A stretch of 64,000 bases of DNA from Hymenopus coronatus. Taxonomy: Eukaryota > Arthropoda > Insecta > Mantodea > Hymenopodidae. Shown here in pieces: positions 1 to 11,708 of the stretch; the stretch's first letter is position 1, and the number at the start of each line of letters is the position of its first letter. A model generated the notes under the pieces. It saw only the letters and a program-made list of their open reading frames with translations, was not told the DNA's origin and did not search any database. The stretch covers positions 39,175,001 through 39,239,000 of the forward strand of contig CM060895.1 of NCBI GenBank assembly GCA_030762935.1. Reading direction: 5' to 3'. The position numbers and the translations under genes were made by a program.

Positions 1-309
1 TATGAAAATAATTTAATTTACTCGGTGCAAAATTAACATCCGAGTTTGGGTTTCTAATTTTGAACGTCGCAAAGTTTTTATCCATATGGAAAAGTAGCAA
101 AAACTTAAAAGCATTTCTCCTTATAAATTTAAATCTTGAAACGCTGGAGACAAAAAGGTCTCTTTGTGCCTTTAGACACAAATAATCTGCTACCCCGTGT
201 ACCGCCGAAGGCTTTTTTAATCATCGTTAAAAGGCTTTTTAAAGACGATGTCTCACAACGCTACAGTGCTGGCTAAAAGTATTGCCGAATATCAAGCAAT
301 TAAAATACT

Positions 310-1175
310 ATTATGCAAACAAACGTATTGCAAAAGATTATTTTTGCTTTTTACTGCATGCTAAACGAAATAACCATTAGCAGAGTCGAATATTATAAGG
401 ATCTAATTCATTTTGGGGAATTAAGTAGGAGTCGAATTCAATATCTAAAATATCTGAATATTCATAACTTCAATATCATTGATGTCCAATAGCTTTAAGT
501 GTGAATGTGGGTTTAATACTTTCATCAATTAGATAAAAGACCGGATAGATGGTAAGTCAATAAAAAGTAAACCACCAAGAGATAATATTGAAATGAATAA
601 TGTAAATTGAATGATTTTTTTGTGGTTTAATGAGTTAAATCTTTGTGAAATGTAGGATAGATTACTTATATTTGTTAAGAAAATAATAGAGGTGATATTG
701 ATGGCATAAATAAAGAACTATGTTAATCATAAGTTTATTCCTATGATTATAGTTACTTAGTTTCTAATAAGTAGAAGGGAAGCTAGGGAATACACAAGGT
801 TAAAGTAATAGTCAAATATTTTAAAAGCTGATCGCTATTTCAAACAGTTGCTCTTTGCTTGCCAGAAGTAAAACAAAGGAAAAATGAAGCGAAAGGCAAA
901 AGTTTAACTAGTCTAAATTTGAAATCAATACCAAGGAGTATATTGGAAACGATTAACTCCACACAAAAAGAAAAAAAAAAAAAATTGCATGACAAACTGT
1001 AATGAGATCTATTTTTTTGTAGTAAGTTTTTGTCTGTTTTACGGTTTACCAGTTATACAAAGTCATCCAGAATAAAGAGCTCTTCAGATATTATTTTAAC
1101 CAAAATAGAGGACTTTTTTTGTTTGTTGAGAAAATCAAAATTGTCAAAAATGTTCCATGTAAAGGGCAGAGATTC
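310..1175 (+). mobile_element. F1 repeat copy 1, interrupted and 3'-truncated
   Basis: The 310-383 segment matches the F1 left region (ACAAACGTATTGCAAAAGAT, then CATGCTAA and ATTAGCAG). The match resumes near 740 (CTTAGTTTCTAATAAGTAGA) and runs through the CTTACGGTTTACCAGTTAT-type core to about 1175, where it stops before the microsatellite and hairpin. About 355 bp of unrelated AT-rich sequence (384-740) separates the two parts, so this is either one copy split by an insertion or two fragments. Confidence 0.65.
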
Positions 1176-1394
1176 CACCAACCGGATGACAACTGTATAC
1201 GTTCATTATGTGACCGGAAGTGCGAACGCTATCACATAATAAAGTGTGCAACCAGAACTAAATCTATAAAAGTCTATAGTGAAAAATAAAGCTACATTTA
1301 ATGTTCTTTTGTGTGCTCCTTATGTATTGTTATTTTTGTTGCTGTTGTTATAAAGAGCAGTTTGAGGTGATTAATCTATCTACTTCAAGCTATT
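1176..1394. other. unassigned spacer
   Basis: AT-rich sequence between two F1 copies with no repeat or coding match that I recognise. It contains several AATAAA-like strings, which are expected by chance at this base composition. Confidence 0.3.
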
Positions 1395-2107
1395 CAAGAT
1401 AAATTGAGCACTAGACTAAAGCCATATTCAAATCCTTTGCAACTGTTCCCAAGAGAAAAACTGAAATTTGGTTCTCTTTTCAAAGGTCAGGAGTAAAACA
1501 AAAGAGCAGTAGAACGACAGATGACTTCCCGTTTTAGAAAAGTAGGTACTTAAAATTGAAGCAAATAAGAGAGAATATATTAGAAACGGTTACATCTATA
1601 AAAAAAAGGTATATGTCAACTCGTATGTTTTCACGAGATCAACATATTTGTTAGTACTAAGTTTTCGTCTATCAGCTACCGTTTACCAGTTATAAAAAAG
1701 TCGTCAGGAGTGAAGAAATCTTCCGAGGCTATTCCCAGAAGAATAGAACATTTTATTTGTCATGTAAACATATGTAATATACGGTATTTTAATCAAAATC
1801 GATTGAGCCATTTTTGAGAAAAACATTTTCGCAAAGGGTAGTTTTGGGGTTGGAATTTTTCTGAAAAATCTTCGTGTGGCATCCTTGGAAGATACTAAAC
1901 TTAAATATCAAATTTGGTATTTAATGGTCTTTTCGTTTTTGATCTATGCTATCCACTATCCATAGACACAGAACCTTCTTCTAAAAATTCTTATTTTTAG
2001 TTTAAGGGGATCTCTAAACTTATATTTCCTTGAAATTTCGATTGAATTTTGGATGAAATACAAAAGCTGCTCTACCTACTATATGCATTTTATGTATAAA
2101 TTAAAAA
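1395..2107 (+). mobile_element. F1 repeat copy 2, 5'-truncated
   Basis: It starts at the internal block ACTAGACTAAAG and runs through the TTTACCAGTTAT core, TTTTAATCAAAATCG, the GTAAAGGGTAG-like box and CATCCTTGGAAGATACTAAA to a decayed 3' end near 2107. The usual CA microsatellite is reduced to a few CA units. The 5' third is missing. Confidence 0.8.
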
Positions 2108-2147
2108 CTTCCCCTTGCAAATTTGTTTAAAAAGAATATTTGGAAGT

Positions 2148-2279
2148 TCCGTGGTCGTGTGGACAGCGAGCTGACTTCTCGCCGGATGTTCCGGATTCGA
2201 TTCCCGGCTGGGGCGGGGGATTTATCTTTGACCAGTATTATTCCCTATTCCTACAGAGTCTGGAAGTATGCGTGTGAGA

Positions 2280-2319
<40 letters not shown>

Positions 2320-2440
2320 AAAATAAAACGATTTAAACCTAAAGTAAAGAACCTACAGGCATCGAGTTGTTTCTAGTGTAAAGCCGCTGATATCGCCTTA
2401 GATGTCTATATAAATGAAACTATTAAAAAAACAAAACATT
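2148..2440 (+). mobile_element. tRNA-derived SINE, family S1
   Basis: The tRNA-like head begins GTGGTCGTGTGGACAGCGAG and has a B-box-like GGATTCGATTCCCGG, as in tRNA-related pol III promoters. The body (TATTATTCCCTATTCCTACA, then CAGAGTCTGGAAGTATG) recurs on the minus strand at 29340-29625 and 54846-55150. A (TG)n run occupies 2281-2316, and the copy ends in an A-rich tail. Three copies sharing the same non-tRNA body make this a SINE and not a tRNA gene. Confidence 0.8.
2281..2316. repeat. (TG)18 microsatellite
   Basis: Uninterrupted TG repeat inside the S1 SINE body. Related S1 copies have short GTGTG tracts at the same place, so it grew from a pre-existing seed. Confidence 0.95.
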
Positions 2441-2990
2441 TCATGACTTGCAAATAGCACATTTTATGCAAGTACCTCTGCAAACATGTATTCAATTTAA
2501 ACAAAATCAATCATAAATACACCTCAAATCATTTTTGATCACTTTAAAGTCTTTTTTTTTTTATTATAATAAGATTTATTTTTATTTTACAAATATAAAA
2601 AACAAATACTGGAGCATTGTAACCATTAAAATACACTTGAATTCAAAAAGTATAAGAAACTGGAATAACTATTATTATATATCCGTATATTAAACTTATT
2701 TCCATAAGTATGAGTAGCTACGGTGCACTTTAGCTAGCAAATTATATAAGTATTATAAAGTCTGCATGCACAGGAATATGTACTGGATCCGACACTGATA
2801 CAAGGGGGCGTGTCTGATTATGGTCTGATTAAAAGCCCTTCGGCAGTCTTTTGAGTTTGAAAACATCAATTGTAAACATCCGGCGTCCGCTGACCTGTGC
2901 TTTTTGCGCCCTTCCGATGGATCGCTTTATACGTGCTTTATCTTACACCCTGGAGGTCGGCAAGCAACCGCGTTTAACACCTCAACAGAG
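2441..2990. other. unassigned sequence with a short GC-richer block
   Basis: 2441-2750 is AT-rich with no recognisable feature. 2755-2990 is less AT-rich and holds a short open frame starting at 2851. That frame runs on into the F1 copy at 2995, which argues against a real gene. The block may be part of another old repeat that I do not recognise. Confidence 0.25.
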
Positions 2991-2992
2991 TG

Positions 2993-3152
2993 AAAAATCT
3001 GATGTGTTCCATTCATATGACTTTCTCTACATCCTGCAACAAATTATTGTTAGAAAGCTTATGCTTCTATTTACTTCATGCTAATCGAGAAAAACATTAG
3101 CAGAAATAGTCTTATTACTTGCTTCCTTGTAAGTAGAAGCGAAATAATATTC
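2993..3152 (+). mobile_element. F1 repeat, 5' end fragment (copy 3)
   Basis: The intact left end AAAAATCTGATGTG is followed by the TAC-type subterminal CTTTCTCTACAT and the CATGCTAATCGAGAAAAACA block. The match is lost after about 160 bp, so only the 5' terminus remains. Confidence 0.85.
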
Positions 3153-3255
3153 TGATATACATTTAATCTTGCGTAAAATATTCAAACTGGCAGTATAATT
3201 AAAACGTTAGATATTTTTGGATAAGACAATATATTTGTAATATGTTCAGTATAAA

Positions 3256-3525
3256 AGGTAGTGGCGGCACCGTGGCCGAGTGGTTAGACTCCCACTTAGA
3301 CGCCCCGGGTTTGATCCCAAGCATCCGCATGTGGGATTTGTGGTGGACGAAGGAAGGGTTTCCTCCGGTTTCCCCCGCCACTCATTGCACTAATTGCTCT
3401 ATCATGATCTTTCCTATCACCCATTTCGCATGCATTTCATATCATCTATTTCCTCACGCTCATGCCGACCATTTAAATCCTAAGAGGGTGTCGTCCTAAA
3501 TACGGGGAGGGTAAAGTAAATACAA
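3256..3525 (+). mobile_element. tRNA-derived SINE, family S2
   Basis: The head CACCGTGGCCGAGTGGTTAG is a strong type-2 tRNA (Ser/Leu-like) A box, and GGGTTTGATCCCAAGC is the B box. The head leads into a body with GGTTTCCTCCGGTTTCCCC and TTTCATATCATC. The same body is found at 57838-58208, 22028-22320, 24230-24388 and 34325-34465, which rules out a genuine tRNA gene despite the good promoter boxes. Confidence 0.8.
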
Positions 3526-3920
3526 GGGTAAATACAAGTTTGAGATTAAGGATTTTCTTAGAACTCTTCGAGTCGCATTTTGAAAGATGGAGAACTTAAA
3601 TACCAAATTACACACACAGGTAAAACTGCTTTTTGGGGGGTTCAAGTTGCCTCACGTTATATTTCCTATGAAATTATGACATGCAATTTTTGGGTAGTTT
3701 ACTTTCGGTACATACTATGGGTAGTAGAGAGTTATATAATGTTTCATATACCACTTTCAACAAACAATATTATAAATAGCCTGGTTCAATAATCGCTTAA
3801 TAATGTATATAAGCCGCGTTCTACCCTAGCTTTCAGGAGTCATGGGCGTAGTGTTTTAAATATCTTGCTATGTATTCTTTTCGTTGTCATTCCGACAGAT
3901 AAATTATTGCGCAACTCTTC
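3526..3920. other. unassigned spacer with F1-like traces
   Basis: Short stretches (AGTCGCATTTTGAAAGATGG, AAATTATGACATGCAATTTT) recall the F1 right half (ATCCTTGGAAGATACT and GAATTTTTGGG) but are too decayed to be sure. No gene seen. Confidence 0.3.
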
Positions 3921-4735
3921 TTTTATCTTCTATACTTAGAAATAGTGTATAGGCAGAAAAGGTATTGCATTTTATCCATATAATTCCATACCGAGACTCC
4001 ATTGGAAAGACAGATTTAGGGTCCCCTGCATAAAAAACAAAAAAACAAGCATTTTTTAGTAAAAGGTCCGTATGTCTAATCTAAAACGTATAGGCGGTAA
4101 GTCCAAACTTGATATTTAAGTTCAGCATCTTCCAAATATGCGACACAAACGTTTCCAAGAAATTCCTCCCGTCCCAAACTACTCTTTACGTGGAAAAAAT
4201 TTCGAAACCTTTGATTTTCTCAAAAATGGTCTTAACGATTTTGATTTAAATACCCTATGTTAAAGATACTTATACGATAAATAATTTTCTGGGAATGACC
4301 TCTGAAGACTTCTTCATTCTGAATGACTTTATATAACTGGTAAACTGTATTATATAGACAAAAGTTACTACATAAAAATGCAAAGCTCGTTAAAACTAAC
4401 AATTTATGTCATACACAATTTTTGTGGGGATAACCATTTCCAGAAATTCCTTGTTATTTCCTTTAAAGTATTTAAACTTTTCTCATTAGGCATTTGCTAG
4501 TTCTGGTCATGCAATGAAAGTGAATTTCAACCACACAATAACTAGCTTTTAAAAGATTTTGACTATCGCTTTAGCCGGGTGCATTGCCTTTCTCTTCTAT
4601 TTATAAAGAGCTAAGTAGTAAGACCATTTCTAATGTTTTTCTTGATTAGCGTGTAAAATATAGACGCATTCATTTTTAAGAATAATTCGTTACAGAGATG
4701 TAGGGAAAGTCATGTGAATGGAACACATCACATTT
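3921..4735 (-). mobile_element. F1 repeat copy 4, nearly full length
   Basis: On the minus strand it runs from the 5' end near 4735 (plus-strand GAACACATCACATTTTT) to the 3' hairpin at about 3921-3960 (TTTTATCTTCTATAC with AGTGTATAGGCAGAA). All conserved internal blocks are present. The CA tract has been lost. Confidence 0.85.
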
Positions 4736-4946
4736 TTTCAAATACGTTTAATATAGAAGTTACAGGCTGCTCACTCCTTCTAGACGAATAACCTCTAGCA
4801 AAAATACAATGAGCCAGCTTATACTTGATATACAAGCTAGCAAAAAGTTTGTTACAATAACAAACAGCTCTCCTTCCTTATGATTGCGTTTCGAGAATAA
4901 ACAATAATGGTGAATAAGTGACTTGCACTTAATCTCTCATTTAAAA

Positions 4947-5803
4947 AATCTGATGTGTTCCACTCACACGACTTTCTCTACATCTCTGCAACAATTTATT
5001 GTTAAAAAGCTTATGCTTCTATTTACTTCACGCTAATCGAGAAAAAAAGCAGAAATAGTCTTATTACTTGCTCTCTTGTAACTAGAAGCGAAATAAGAGA
5101 GTACGATAGGTAAGTGATGGTCAAAAGCTGGTTGCTATATCACTGAAGTTCCTTTATTTGTATGGACAGCAGTTGACAAATTCCTGTATGAGAAAATATG
5201 TTTTTCAAAGCCTGAAACCAAAAATAAGGAATGTCTCAAAAACGATGACTCCACGAAAAAAATGTATGTAACATCAATTGTGAATTTTAATGTGCTCTAC
5301 ATTTTTTGTGTAGTAAGTTTTTGTCCATCTCTTACGGTTTAGCAGTTATTAAAAATGCCGTAAAATTCATCCAGAATAAAGTAATCTTCACAGGCTATTT
5401 CCAGAAAATTCAAAATATACATTTTATTTGTCAGGTAAATATCTTTAATATACGAAATTTTAATCAAAATCGTTAGCCATTTTTGAGAAAATCAAAATTT
5501 TCGAAAAAAGTTCCATGTAAAGGGTAGTTGGGGGTAGGGGGAATTTTCTCAAAATCTTCGTGGCGCATCCTTGGAAGATAACAAACATAAAAACCAAGCT
5601 TGGGCTTTAACGGTCTTTTCGTTTTTGAGCTATGCTGCCCACGAACGCGCACACACACGGACATTTTTCTAATTTTTTTTTTTTTTGATTCAGGGAGAGT
5701 GGAAACTTGTATTTCCGGTGAAATCTCGGTATAGAATTTTTGGGTGCAATACAATACCTTCTCTATACACTATGTACATAGTTCGTATAGAAAAAAGTAA
5801 AAA
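4947..5803 (+). mobile_element. F1 repeat copy 5, full length (TAC subfamily)
   Basis: About 855 bp from AAAAAATCTGATGTG to GTATAGAAAAAAGTAAAA. It has the left subterminal CTTTCTCTACATCTCTGCAA, a short CACACACA tract, and the 3' palindrome ACTATGTACATAGT inside CTATAC...GTATAG arms. There is no open frame longer than a chance frame. This is one of the best copies for defining the family. Confidence 0.9.
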
Positions 5804-6376
5804 GTCATTCGTTAAGAACTGGTGCGCGACCTATACAATGTGACTTAAGAGGCATTAGAATTTGAATGTTGCTGTATGAGTTTGCTGCTTTTGAGAATCA
5901 CATTTCCTGCCTTCCCCCTCTAAACACTCTTTCTACGTCCTACGTTCACTTGCTCATTGATTGTATAATGGCCTCGAAACCCTGCCTGCTCTGCGAGGTG
6001 TAAAAAAACCATGATCGACAAGGTAGGGGAATGGTACGCCACTTCGTCCAGGGCATGTACACAGTTTTATGGGTTAGAAGTTTTCGTCCCTTTTGGTTCG
6101 GAACAAACAACCAAATATCGAACCCATTTAAGCTAAGAAGTTATCAAGTTATATTGTTCTATTCGGCTTTATTGGGTATTACCAGGGCGCAGATTTTGAT
6201 GACATATTTTCTTTCTTTACATTTTTTGCAATAGCTGTAAATACAGAATTCCTGACTAGGAGCTGCTGATTACAGAAATGTGGAGTTTTTACGTCACTTT
6301 TAGTTTTTCTTCACTGCTTTAACCTTTCAAGTCATTTAGGGGGAAAATAAAAAAACACTATGACATTTTAATCAGT
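5804..6376. other. unassigned spacer
   Basis: Low-complexity AT sequence with one 67-codon open frame at 6031-6234 that has no recognisable motif. No repeat identified. Confidence 0.3.
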
Positions 6377-7192
6377 TTTTACTTTCTCGAACGCCTATGT
6401 ACAACGTACATAGCAGATAGAGAAGGTATTGTATTCCATCCAAAAATCAACACAGAAATTCACCAAAAATATATGTTTTGAGACCTCAGAATCAAAAAAT
6501 AAGTATTTTAAGGAAACGTCAGTGCGTCTGTGTGGGTGTGTGTATGTATATGGACAGAATAACTCCTCAAAAACGAAAACCTTAAATATCAAAGTTGTAT
6601 TTAAGTTTAGTATCTCCCAGGAATGCTGTTTATATGGAACATTTTCAATTTTTTTTTATTTTCTCAAAAATGGCTGTTTCGATTTTGATTAAAATATGTG
6701 TAAAAATATCATGACCAAATGAAATTGCATTCCTTGAATTTTCTAGGAATAGCCTCTGAAATCCTCTTCCTTGCATAGCTGGCAAACCGTAAGAGATGCA
6801 CAAAAACTTAATACCTACACAACAAATGTAGATCACATCAAAACACACCATTTATGTATTTTACATTTTTGTTGCGGAGGTAACCGTTTCCGATATATTC
6901 CTTGTTATTGGTTTAATTTTAAAACACTTATAGTTTTCTCAGATACAAATTTACTCGTGTTTCTTTTGTTTTTACTCCTGGCCAAGCCATGAGGCAAATT
7001 CTATGACAATCGCACAGCGACTGCTTTTAAAACATTTGACCATCACTTTAGCATAGTGCATTCGTTTAGTTCCCTTCTACTTATAAGGAACTAAGTCAAT
7101 GCTTATCTCGGTTAAGCAGAAAGAAAAATAATATCTTGTAAGATGTTTGTTTGTAGTACAGGTAAAGAAACTCATGTGAGTAACGTGTCAAC
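6377..7192 (-). mobile_element. F1 repeat copy 6, nearly full length
   Basis: Bounded on the plus strand by TTTTTACTTTCTCGA (the element's 3' end) and AAACTCATGTGAGTAACGTG (its 5' end). The microsatellite slot holds a GTGTGGGTGTGTGTATG tract. Blocks are in the usual order with scattered decay. Confidence 0.85.
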
Positions 7193-7633
7193 TCTTTTTT
7201 TTTAATTTTGAAGTCATTTTTATTCATTCTAACAATGTTTATAACCTTAAAATACATCTTTGATTCGTAAATACGGAAATAAAATATATTTCCAAGCTTA
7301 TGTGTCAAAATATGATGGGCTCCAGTCGTGTTTCATTACATCATACCAGGAACAGCGAAGTCCCTAAACCTATTTGTACATATAAGGACGATCTTTTCGC
7401 TTCGTGTGTCGGACCAGCAGTGTTACCAAGCGTACGGTTTAAGCTCTACATTTGCGTTTTTCGACCTTGTCTATACGGTGTAAGGTCAGAACATTGAACT
7501 GTGCGTAGTAAATACGGTCCTACGATACAAGTAAAATTATTTTTGAAATTTGTCAACTCTTACTCCTTGGTGATCCCTACACCATCTAAACCGATGCAGA
7601 AATTTTTACAAATAGGAGGTAGGGAATAAAAAC
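7193..7633. other. unassigned spacer
   Basis: Starts with a T-run, then sequence with a short frame at 7300-7497. There is no family match. It could hold a piece of another repeat not otherwise represented here. Confidence 0.25.
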
Positions 7634-8634
7634 AATGTGTTCCATTCACATGACTTTCTCTACACATCTGTAACAAACGATTGAAGTTTATTCTTCTATT
7701 TACTTCATCTAATCGAGATGTTCAAACCCAGCGGAGGACGATGGATTTTTCGGGCGTAAAAATCCTTAGCATGACTTCCTTCGGAAGGGAAGTAAAGCCG
7801 TTGGTCCCGTGTCGTAGATTTACGGCACGTAAAAGAACCTCAAGCCTGATGGAGAGGCCTCTGAGCAAAATTAAGCGGTCTTTCACGCCCAATATAGAAT
7901 GGGACGCTGAGAACCACAGCAGTTAAAGAGCGTCTATAAATATAAAAACGCCATTCCCATTAAACGTTAGCAGGAATATTTTCTTGTAAGAAGAAGAAAA
8001 ATGAAGAATACGCTAGGCTAAAACGATCGTCAAGTCTTTTAAAAATTGGTTGCCATATAGATGAAATCCGTTTGGCACGAGTTGACAAATTCCCGCATTT
8101 GAAAAGTATTTTAAAACTGAAACCAGCATAACAAGGGATATTTAAAAATGGTAAACTCCAAGAAAAAAAGGTATATATATACATATTTAATATATATGAC
8201 ATAAATTGAGAGATTCAACGAGATGTACATTTTTGTGTAGCAAGTTTTTGTCTATCTCTTTCGTTTACTAGTTATGCAAAATCCAGCACAATTCATCGTT
8301 AAAACCATTTTGGAGAAAATCATAATGTTCGGAAATATTTCCATCTAAGGGTAGTTTGGGAGGGGGCTTTCCCTCAAAATCTTTGTGTCGCATCCTTGGA
8401 ATATACTATAGATATATAACAAGTTTGGTATTTTACAGACTTTTCGTTTTTGAGTTATCGTGTTCACAGACACACGGATACACACACGGACATTTTTCTA
8501 AAAATGATTTTATTGGATACTAGGGAGCATAAAATGTCTATTCTCGGTGAAATCTCGGTGTCGAGTTTTTGGATGGAATGCAATAGGTACCTTCTCTATA
8601 CACTATGTACGTGGTACGTGTAGAGAAAGTAAAA
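7634..8634 (+). mobile_element. F1 repeat copy 7 (TAC subfamily) interrupted by an S4 SINE
   Basis: The left end AATGTGTTCCATTCACATGA and CTTTCTCTACACATC pair with the right end GTACGTGTAGAGAAAGTAAA. The inverted match extends to CTTTCTCTACAC. A 5'-truncated S4 SINE (about 7717-7968) sits after CTAATCGAGAT, and F1 resumes at AAACGTTAGCAGG. Without the insert the copy is about 765 bp. Confidence 0.88.
7717..7968 (+). mobile_element. SINE family S4, head-truncated, inside F1 copy 7
   Basis: It begins at the B-box region (GTTCAAACCCAGCGGAGGAC), followed by the S4 body: CGATGGATTTTTCGGGCGTA, GACTTCCTTCGGAAGGGAAG, TAGATTTACGGCACGTAAAA and AGAGCGTCTATAAATA. The A-box half is missing. A complete relative is at 37543-37845. 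Confidence 0.85.
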
Positions 8635-9390
8635 ACGCACAACTTTCGTGATCCATTATTCCCTTTGTTTGCTCTCCTCACACCGTAGAGAGCGTTGGTG
8701 GATGTAGAGTGAATTTACTGATACCTCTGCCACACCATTACACAGGAGAGTCTCCGTCATTCACAATGATGAGGCAGGTCTAAATGGGTGGTGAGGGAAA
8801 TCGACAACGAATGCCCAACGTTGACACCACTTCCTCAGGATGTGAAGATGCCAGTAATTTAAATAAATTGATGCATTTTGGTATCGATTACCGTCATTTT
8901 AAGACCGCGCGTGTTACTCCTTTTAGTGAGATTCTTTTTTTTCTTTCCTTCTTTCCTTTTTTTTCAGTTCACTTTTTCGAACCTAAGTTTCGGCACTTGA
9001 ATTCTGATTTCGAGCGTAATTGCCAAATTACTTTAATATTAAAGCGAGACACAGAAATCGACTTTGTACAGTCACTGGATAATGATGAAACATCCTTTAC
9101 TTTTGGAGAATAAGTTATGGTGAGTGAATCTATGTTGATGTCTATTAACACATTGATATTTTAAGTTTATTAAACTGATATTTCCTTAATTTCTTACTTT
9201 ATAATATTGCTTATATAATGCGCATTTTGAAATTGGCACCGTAGGGTTCTCACTTCAGAAAAACAGTTCATTTTTATATGCCTGTCCGATTTTCTCATTG
9301 TCGAAGGTTGCAACCCTGCTGACTAGTGACCGCCTCAGTGAACAAAGAGATATCGTGGTTACAAGATTCCCTCTCCCTGTGTAATCATGT
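8635..9390. other. unassigned region with a 109-codon open frame
   Basis: A frame at 8784-9113 (109 codons, plus strand) is the longest here outside the repeats. It contains a phenylalanine/leucine-rich stretch from a CT-rich tract and a more ordinary C-terminal part ending SLDNDETSFTFGE. I do not recognise it, there is no repeat copy of it in the window, and no splice context supports it. A real exon or an old repeat are both possible. Confidence 0.2.
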
Positions 9391-9404
9391 TATCTACTTA
9401 CTTG

Positions 9405-9800
9405 CAATAATGCCAAAAGTGAAGCCTATCAAGGATACCAGTTAAGAAATAACATTCGTGAGTTTGGAGTGGAAGTTGTTTTTCAACAGATGGTTCTGTG
9501 TAATTTTGTAAACTTTGTGAGGTTAGGTTGGAGGTTGAAAGAATGTTTACAGTGCAACTTATCGGCCGCGAAAAAAAGCATATGTGTACTATGGAACATG
9601 CCGATAAAGAGAAAAATTCACAATTACTACTTGCTCAGAGTGGTGTATGGTTAAAGGCGTACACACCCTTTGATTTTTGTAAAGAATTATATAACATCTT
9701 AGCGTCTGTGAATACTCCACTGAAAAACTCTTAAATTAAAGACTTCCTAAGACGTCAAATGATGATATTCCGATGGAGTAGAGAGCATCCTTATGTATAT
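9405..9800 (+). pseudogene. CGBP1/hAT-associated zinc-finger-like protein, decayed fragment
   Basis: From ATGCCAAAAGTGAAGCC the conceptual protein starts MPKVKPIKDTS and, with frameshifts, continues through IREFGVEV, VLCNF, FTVQL and KNSQLLLAQSG to FDFCKELYNILASVNTPL. This order resembles the CGG-repeat-binding-protein-1-like proteins common in arthropod genomes, which are linked to hAT elements and carry an N-terminal BED-like zinc finger. At least two frameshifts and an early stop after DTS make it non-functional, and the second zinc-finger cysteine is not preserved. The frames at 9469-9654 and 9528-9734 are two halves of this one broken reading frame. The assignment rests on remembered family features and needs a protein search. 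Confidence 0.45.
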
Positions 9801-10235
9801 CTTTCTTAAGAAGCTTTTCTTTAAGTATGTACAAAGTACAAACTATTGCAAATCATTTACAGGTAAATAGGGTTTGTGTCTATTTCATTTCGGCTGGACT
9901 TATGTAGAAATGAAACACTAAATAACAATAATGATACTACTTTTATCACTCAACCAATCATAGCTTACAAGAACAGGTCCTTTCGACACGGGGGCTGAGG
10001 TCGTTAAGACAAGAAGTGGTGAATATATTCGCGGTTCAGATAAGTTAGGATCGTGTCCTTCCGTTTGTCCTGGATTTCTTCGGTTCTCAAACTGGCAACT
10101 GTCAGGGAAGTGCCCTAATAGGCATGTAACTCTTCCGGTCCAAATATCCTTTTAGAATTATCACTTCATTTCATATATAACTTGTGTCACCACCAATTGT
10201 ACCGTTTGTAGAAATATCGGGCGTTAAACACGATT
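9801..10235. other. unassigned spacer
   Basis: No repeat or coding signal recognised. Base composition is slightly less AT-rich than average around 9985-10130. Confidence 0.25.
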
Positions 10236-10552
10236 AAAAAGGAGGTCCTCCATTGTAAACTCAACCCGCTTTCTTCTCTTTACATCCTCATGAACAACGC
10301 AGCCGATGGTGGTTGTGGATGATCTGTAACTGTTATGCTTCTCGCGTCCTGGTTTATATTGAACGTGAAAGATCGCTTTATTTTCCTCAGAGGCCTGTCT
10401 GTCCCTTTATCATATCAGGCTTAAGGTTCTTTTACGTTCCGTAAATCTACGACACGAAACCATCGGCTTTAATTCTTCCCAAGAAGGATTTTCGGATTTG
10501 AGCCTGCGACCTCGATACATAGAAGCCAGCATGTTATCCCTCGGCCACGGAT
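10236..10552 (-). mobile_element. SINE family S4, minus strand
   Basis: Read on the minus strand, the head CCGTGGCCGAGGGATAACAT (A box) and GTCGCAGGCTCAAATCC (B box) lead into the S4 body: GAAAATCCTTCTTGGGAAGA, TAGATTTACGGAACGTAAAA, GAACCTTAAGCCTGATAT and TAAAGCGATCTTTCACG. It is well diverged from the other three S4 copies and is an older insertion. Confidence 0.75.
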
Positions 10553-10669
10553 GGTGATGGAGGATGTGGTGGTGGTGTTAATCTAAATACACATCAAAAC
10601 TGTATCTTTCGATTTTGCATAAAGAACCGATACTAGCGCCGTACGCTTAAAAAAAAAAATAAATAAAAA

Positions 10670-11038
10670 AATGATGTGTTCCATTCACATGACTTTCTCT
10701 ACATCTCTGTAACAAATTATTGTTAAAACGCTTATGCTTATATTTCCTTCATGCTAATCGAGAAAAAATTAGCAGAAATAGTTTTATTACTTGCTTCCTT
10801 GTAAGCAGAAGCGAAATAAGAGAGTACCATAGGTTAAAGTGATAGTCAAAAGCTGGTTGCTATGTGACTGAAGTTCTTTTGTTTCTATGGACACGAGTTG
10901 ACAAATTCCTGTATGAGAAAAGTAAGCTTTTCAAAGCTGAAACCAAAAACAAGGAATATCGAAAAAACGATCAACTGCACGAAAATATATAACGGACTTT
11001 TCGTTTTTGAGCTATGCTGTTCACAGACACAGACATAC

Positions 11039-11073
<35 letters not shown>

Positions 11074-11237
11074 TACGCAGATATACACACACGCGCGCGC
11101 GCGTGGACTTTTTTGTAAAAATGCTTTTTTTGTATTCAGGGGGTCCTAATACATGTATTTTCAGTGAAATCTCGGTATCGAATTTTTGGGTGGAATACAA
11201 TACAACCTGTACATAGTACGTGTAGAGAAAGTAAAAA
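10670..11237 (+). mobile_element. F1 repeat copy 8 with large internal deletion
   Basis: The left end (ATGATGTGTTCCATTCACAT, CTTTCTCTACATCTCTG) and the right end (GTACGTGTAGAGAAAGTAAA) are both present, but the element is only about 568 bp. After CTGCACGAAAATATAT the sequence jumps directly to AACGGACTTTTCGTTTTTGA, losing about 330 bp of the core. The microsatellite slot is expanded to a (CAGA)n, ATAC and CG-rich composite (11030-11104). Confidence 0.88.
11030..11104. repeat. compound (CAGA)n/(CA)n/(CG)n microsatellite in F1
   Basis: A run of CAGA units starting near 11041 is followed by ATAC, then CACACA, and ends with alternating CG (11092-11103). It occupies the standard F1 microsatellite position. 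Confidence 0.9.
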
Positions 11238-11664
11238 TTAGTTTTTCATATGGATATTTGTTTTTCTATCAAAACTGATCTACTTCAGGCATCTTCAACT
11301 GGTCGCAAATTTAGTAAGGCAGAGATATCTACTTTATTCGATGCTCCTGCGAATCGCCTACTGTAAACTGCGTGACCAACTGCGCGGAAAGCAGGAACAC
11401 ATAATTCCTTCATTGCTGTGGCAGATGCAACATTTTGCATTTGAAATACGTAATCCACCTTTAATAGGTTGACTGACTATACTTGCCCTTATTACCGAAT
11501 TCTTAAAATATGTAAACCAACTTTTCTTTAGGAGGATCATCTTCTGGATTTATCAAAATTTTTCATGGGCTAATACCCTTATTTAGGTTCATCATTGGTT
11601 GAACATTTGACCTATTATAATATCGCTTATATTAGTTTTTGTATTTCTGATATGAACATATACG

Positions 11665-11700
<36 letters not shown>

Positions 11701-11708
11701 CATTATTC
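11665..11708. repeat. (ATT)n microsatellite
   Basis: About 13 uninterrupted ATT units followed by an imperfect ATC/ATT. Confidence 0.95.

Noticed and set aside
3256..3345. Candidate tRNA-Ser/Leu gene with good A and B boxes
   Set aside because: The head is fused to a body found at four other places (S2 family), and no clean acceptor-stem pairing is visible. It is a SINE head.
8784..9113. 109-codon frame as a new gene
   Set aside because: There is no recognised domain, splice or conservation evidence. It is kept only as part of an unassigned region at low confidence.
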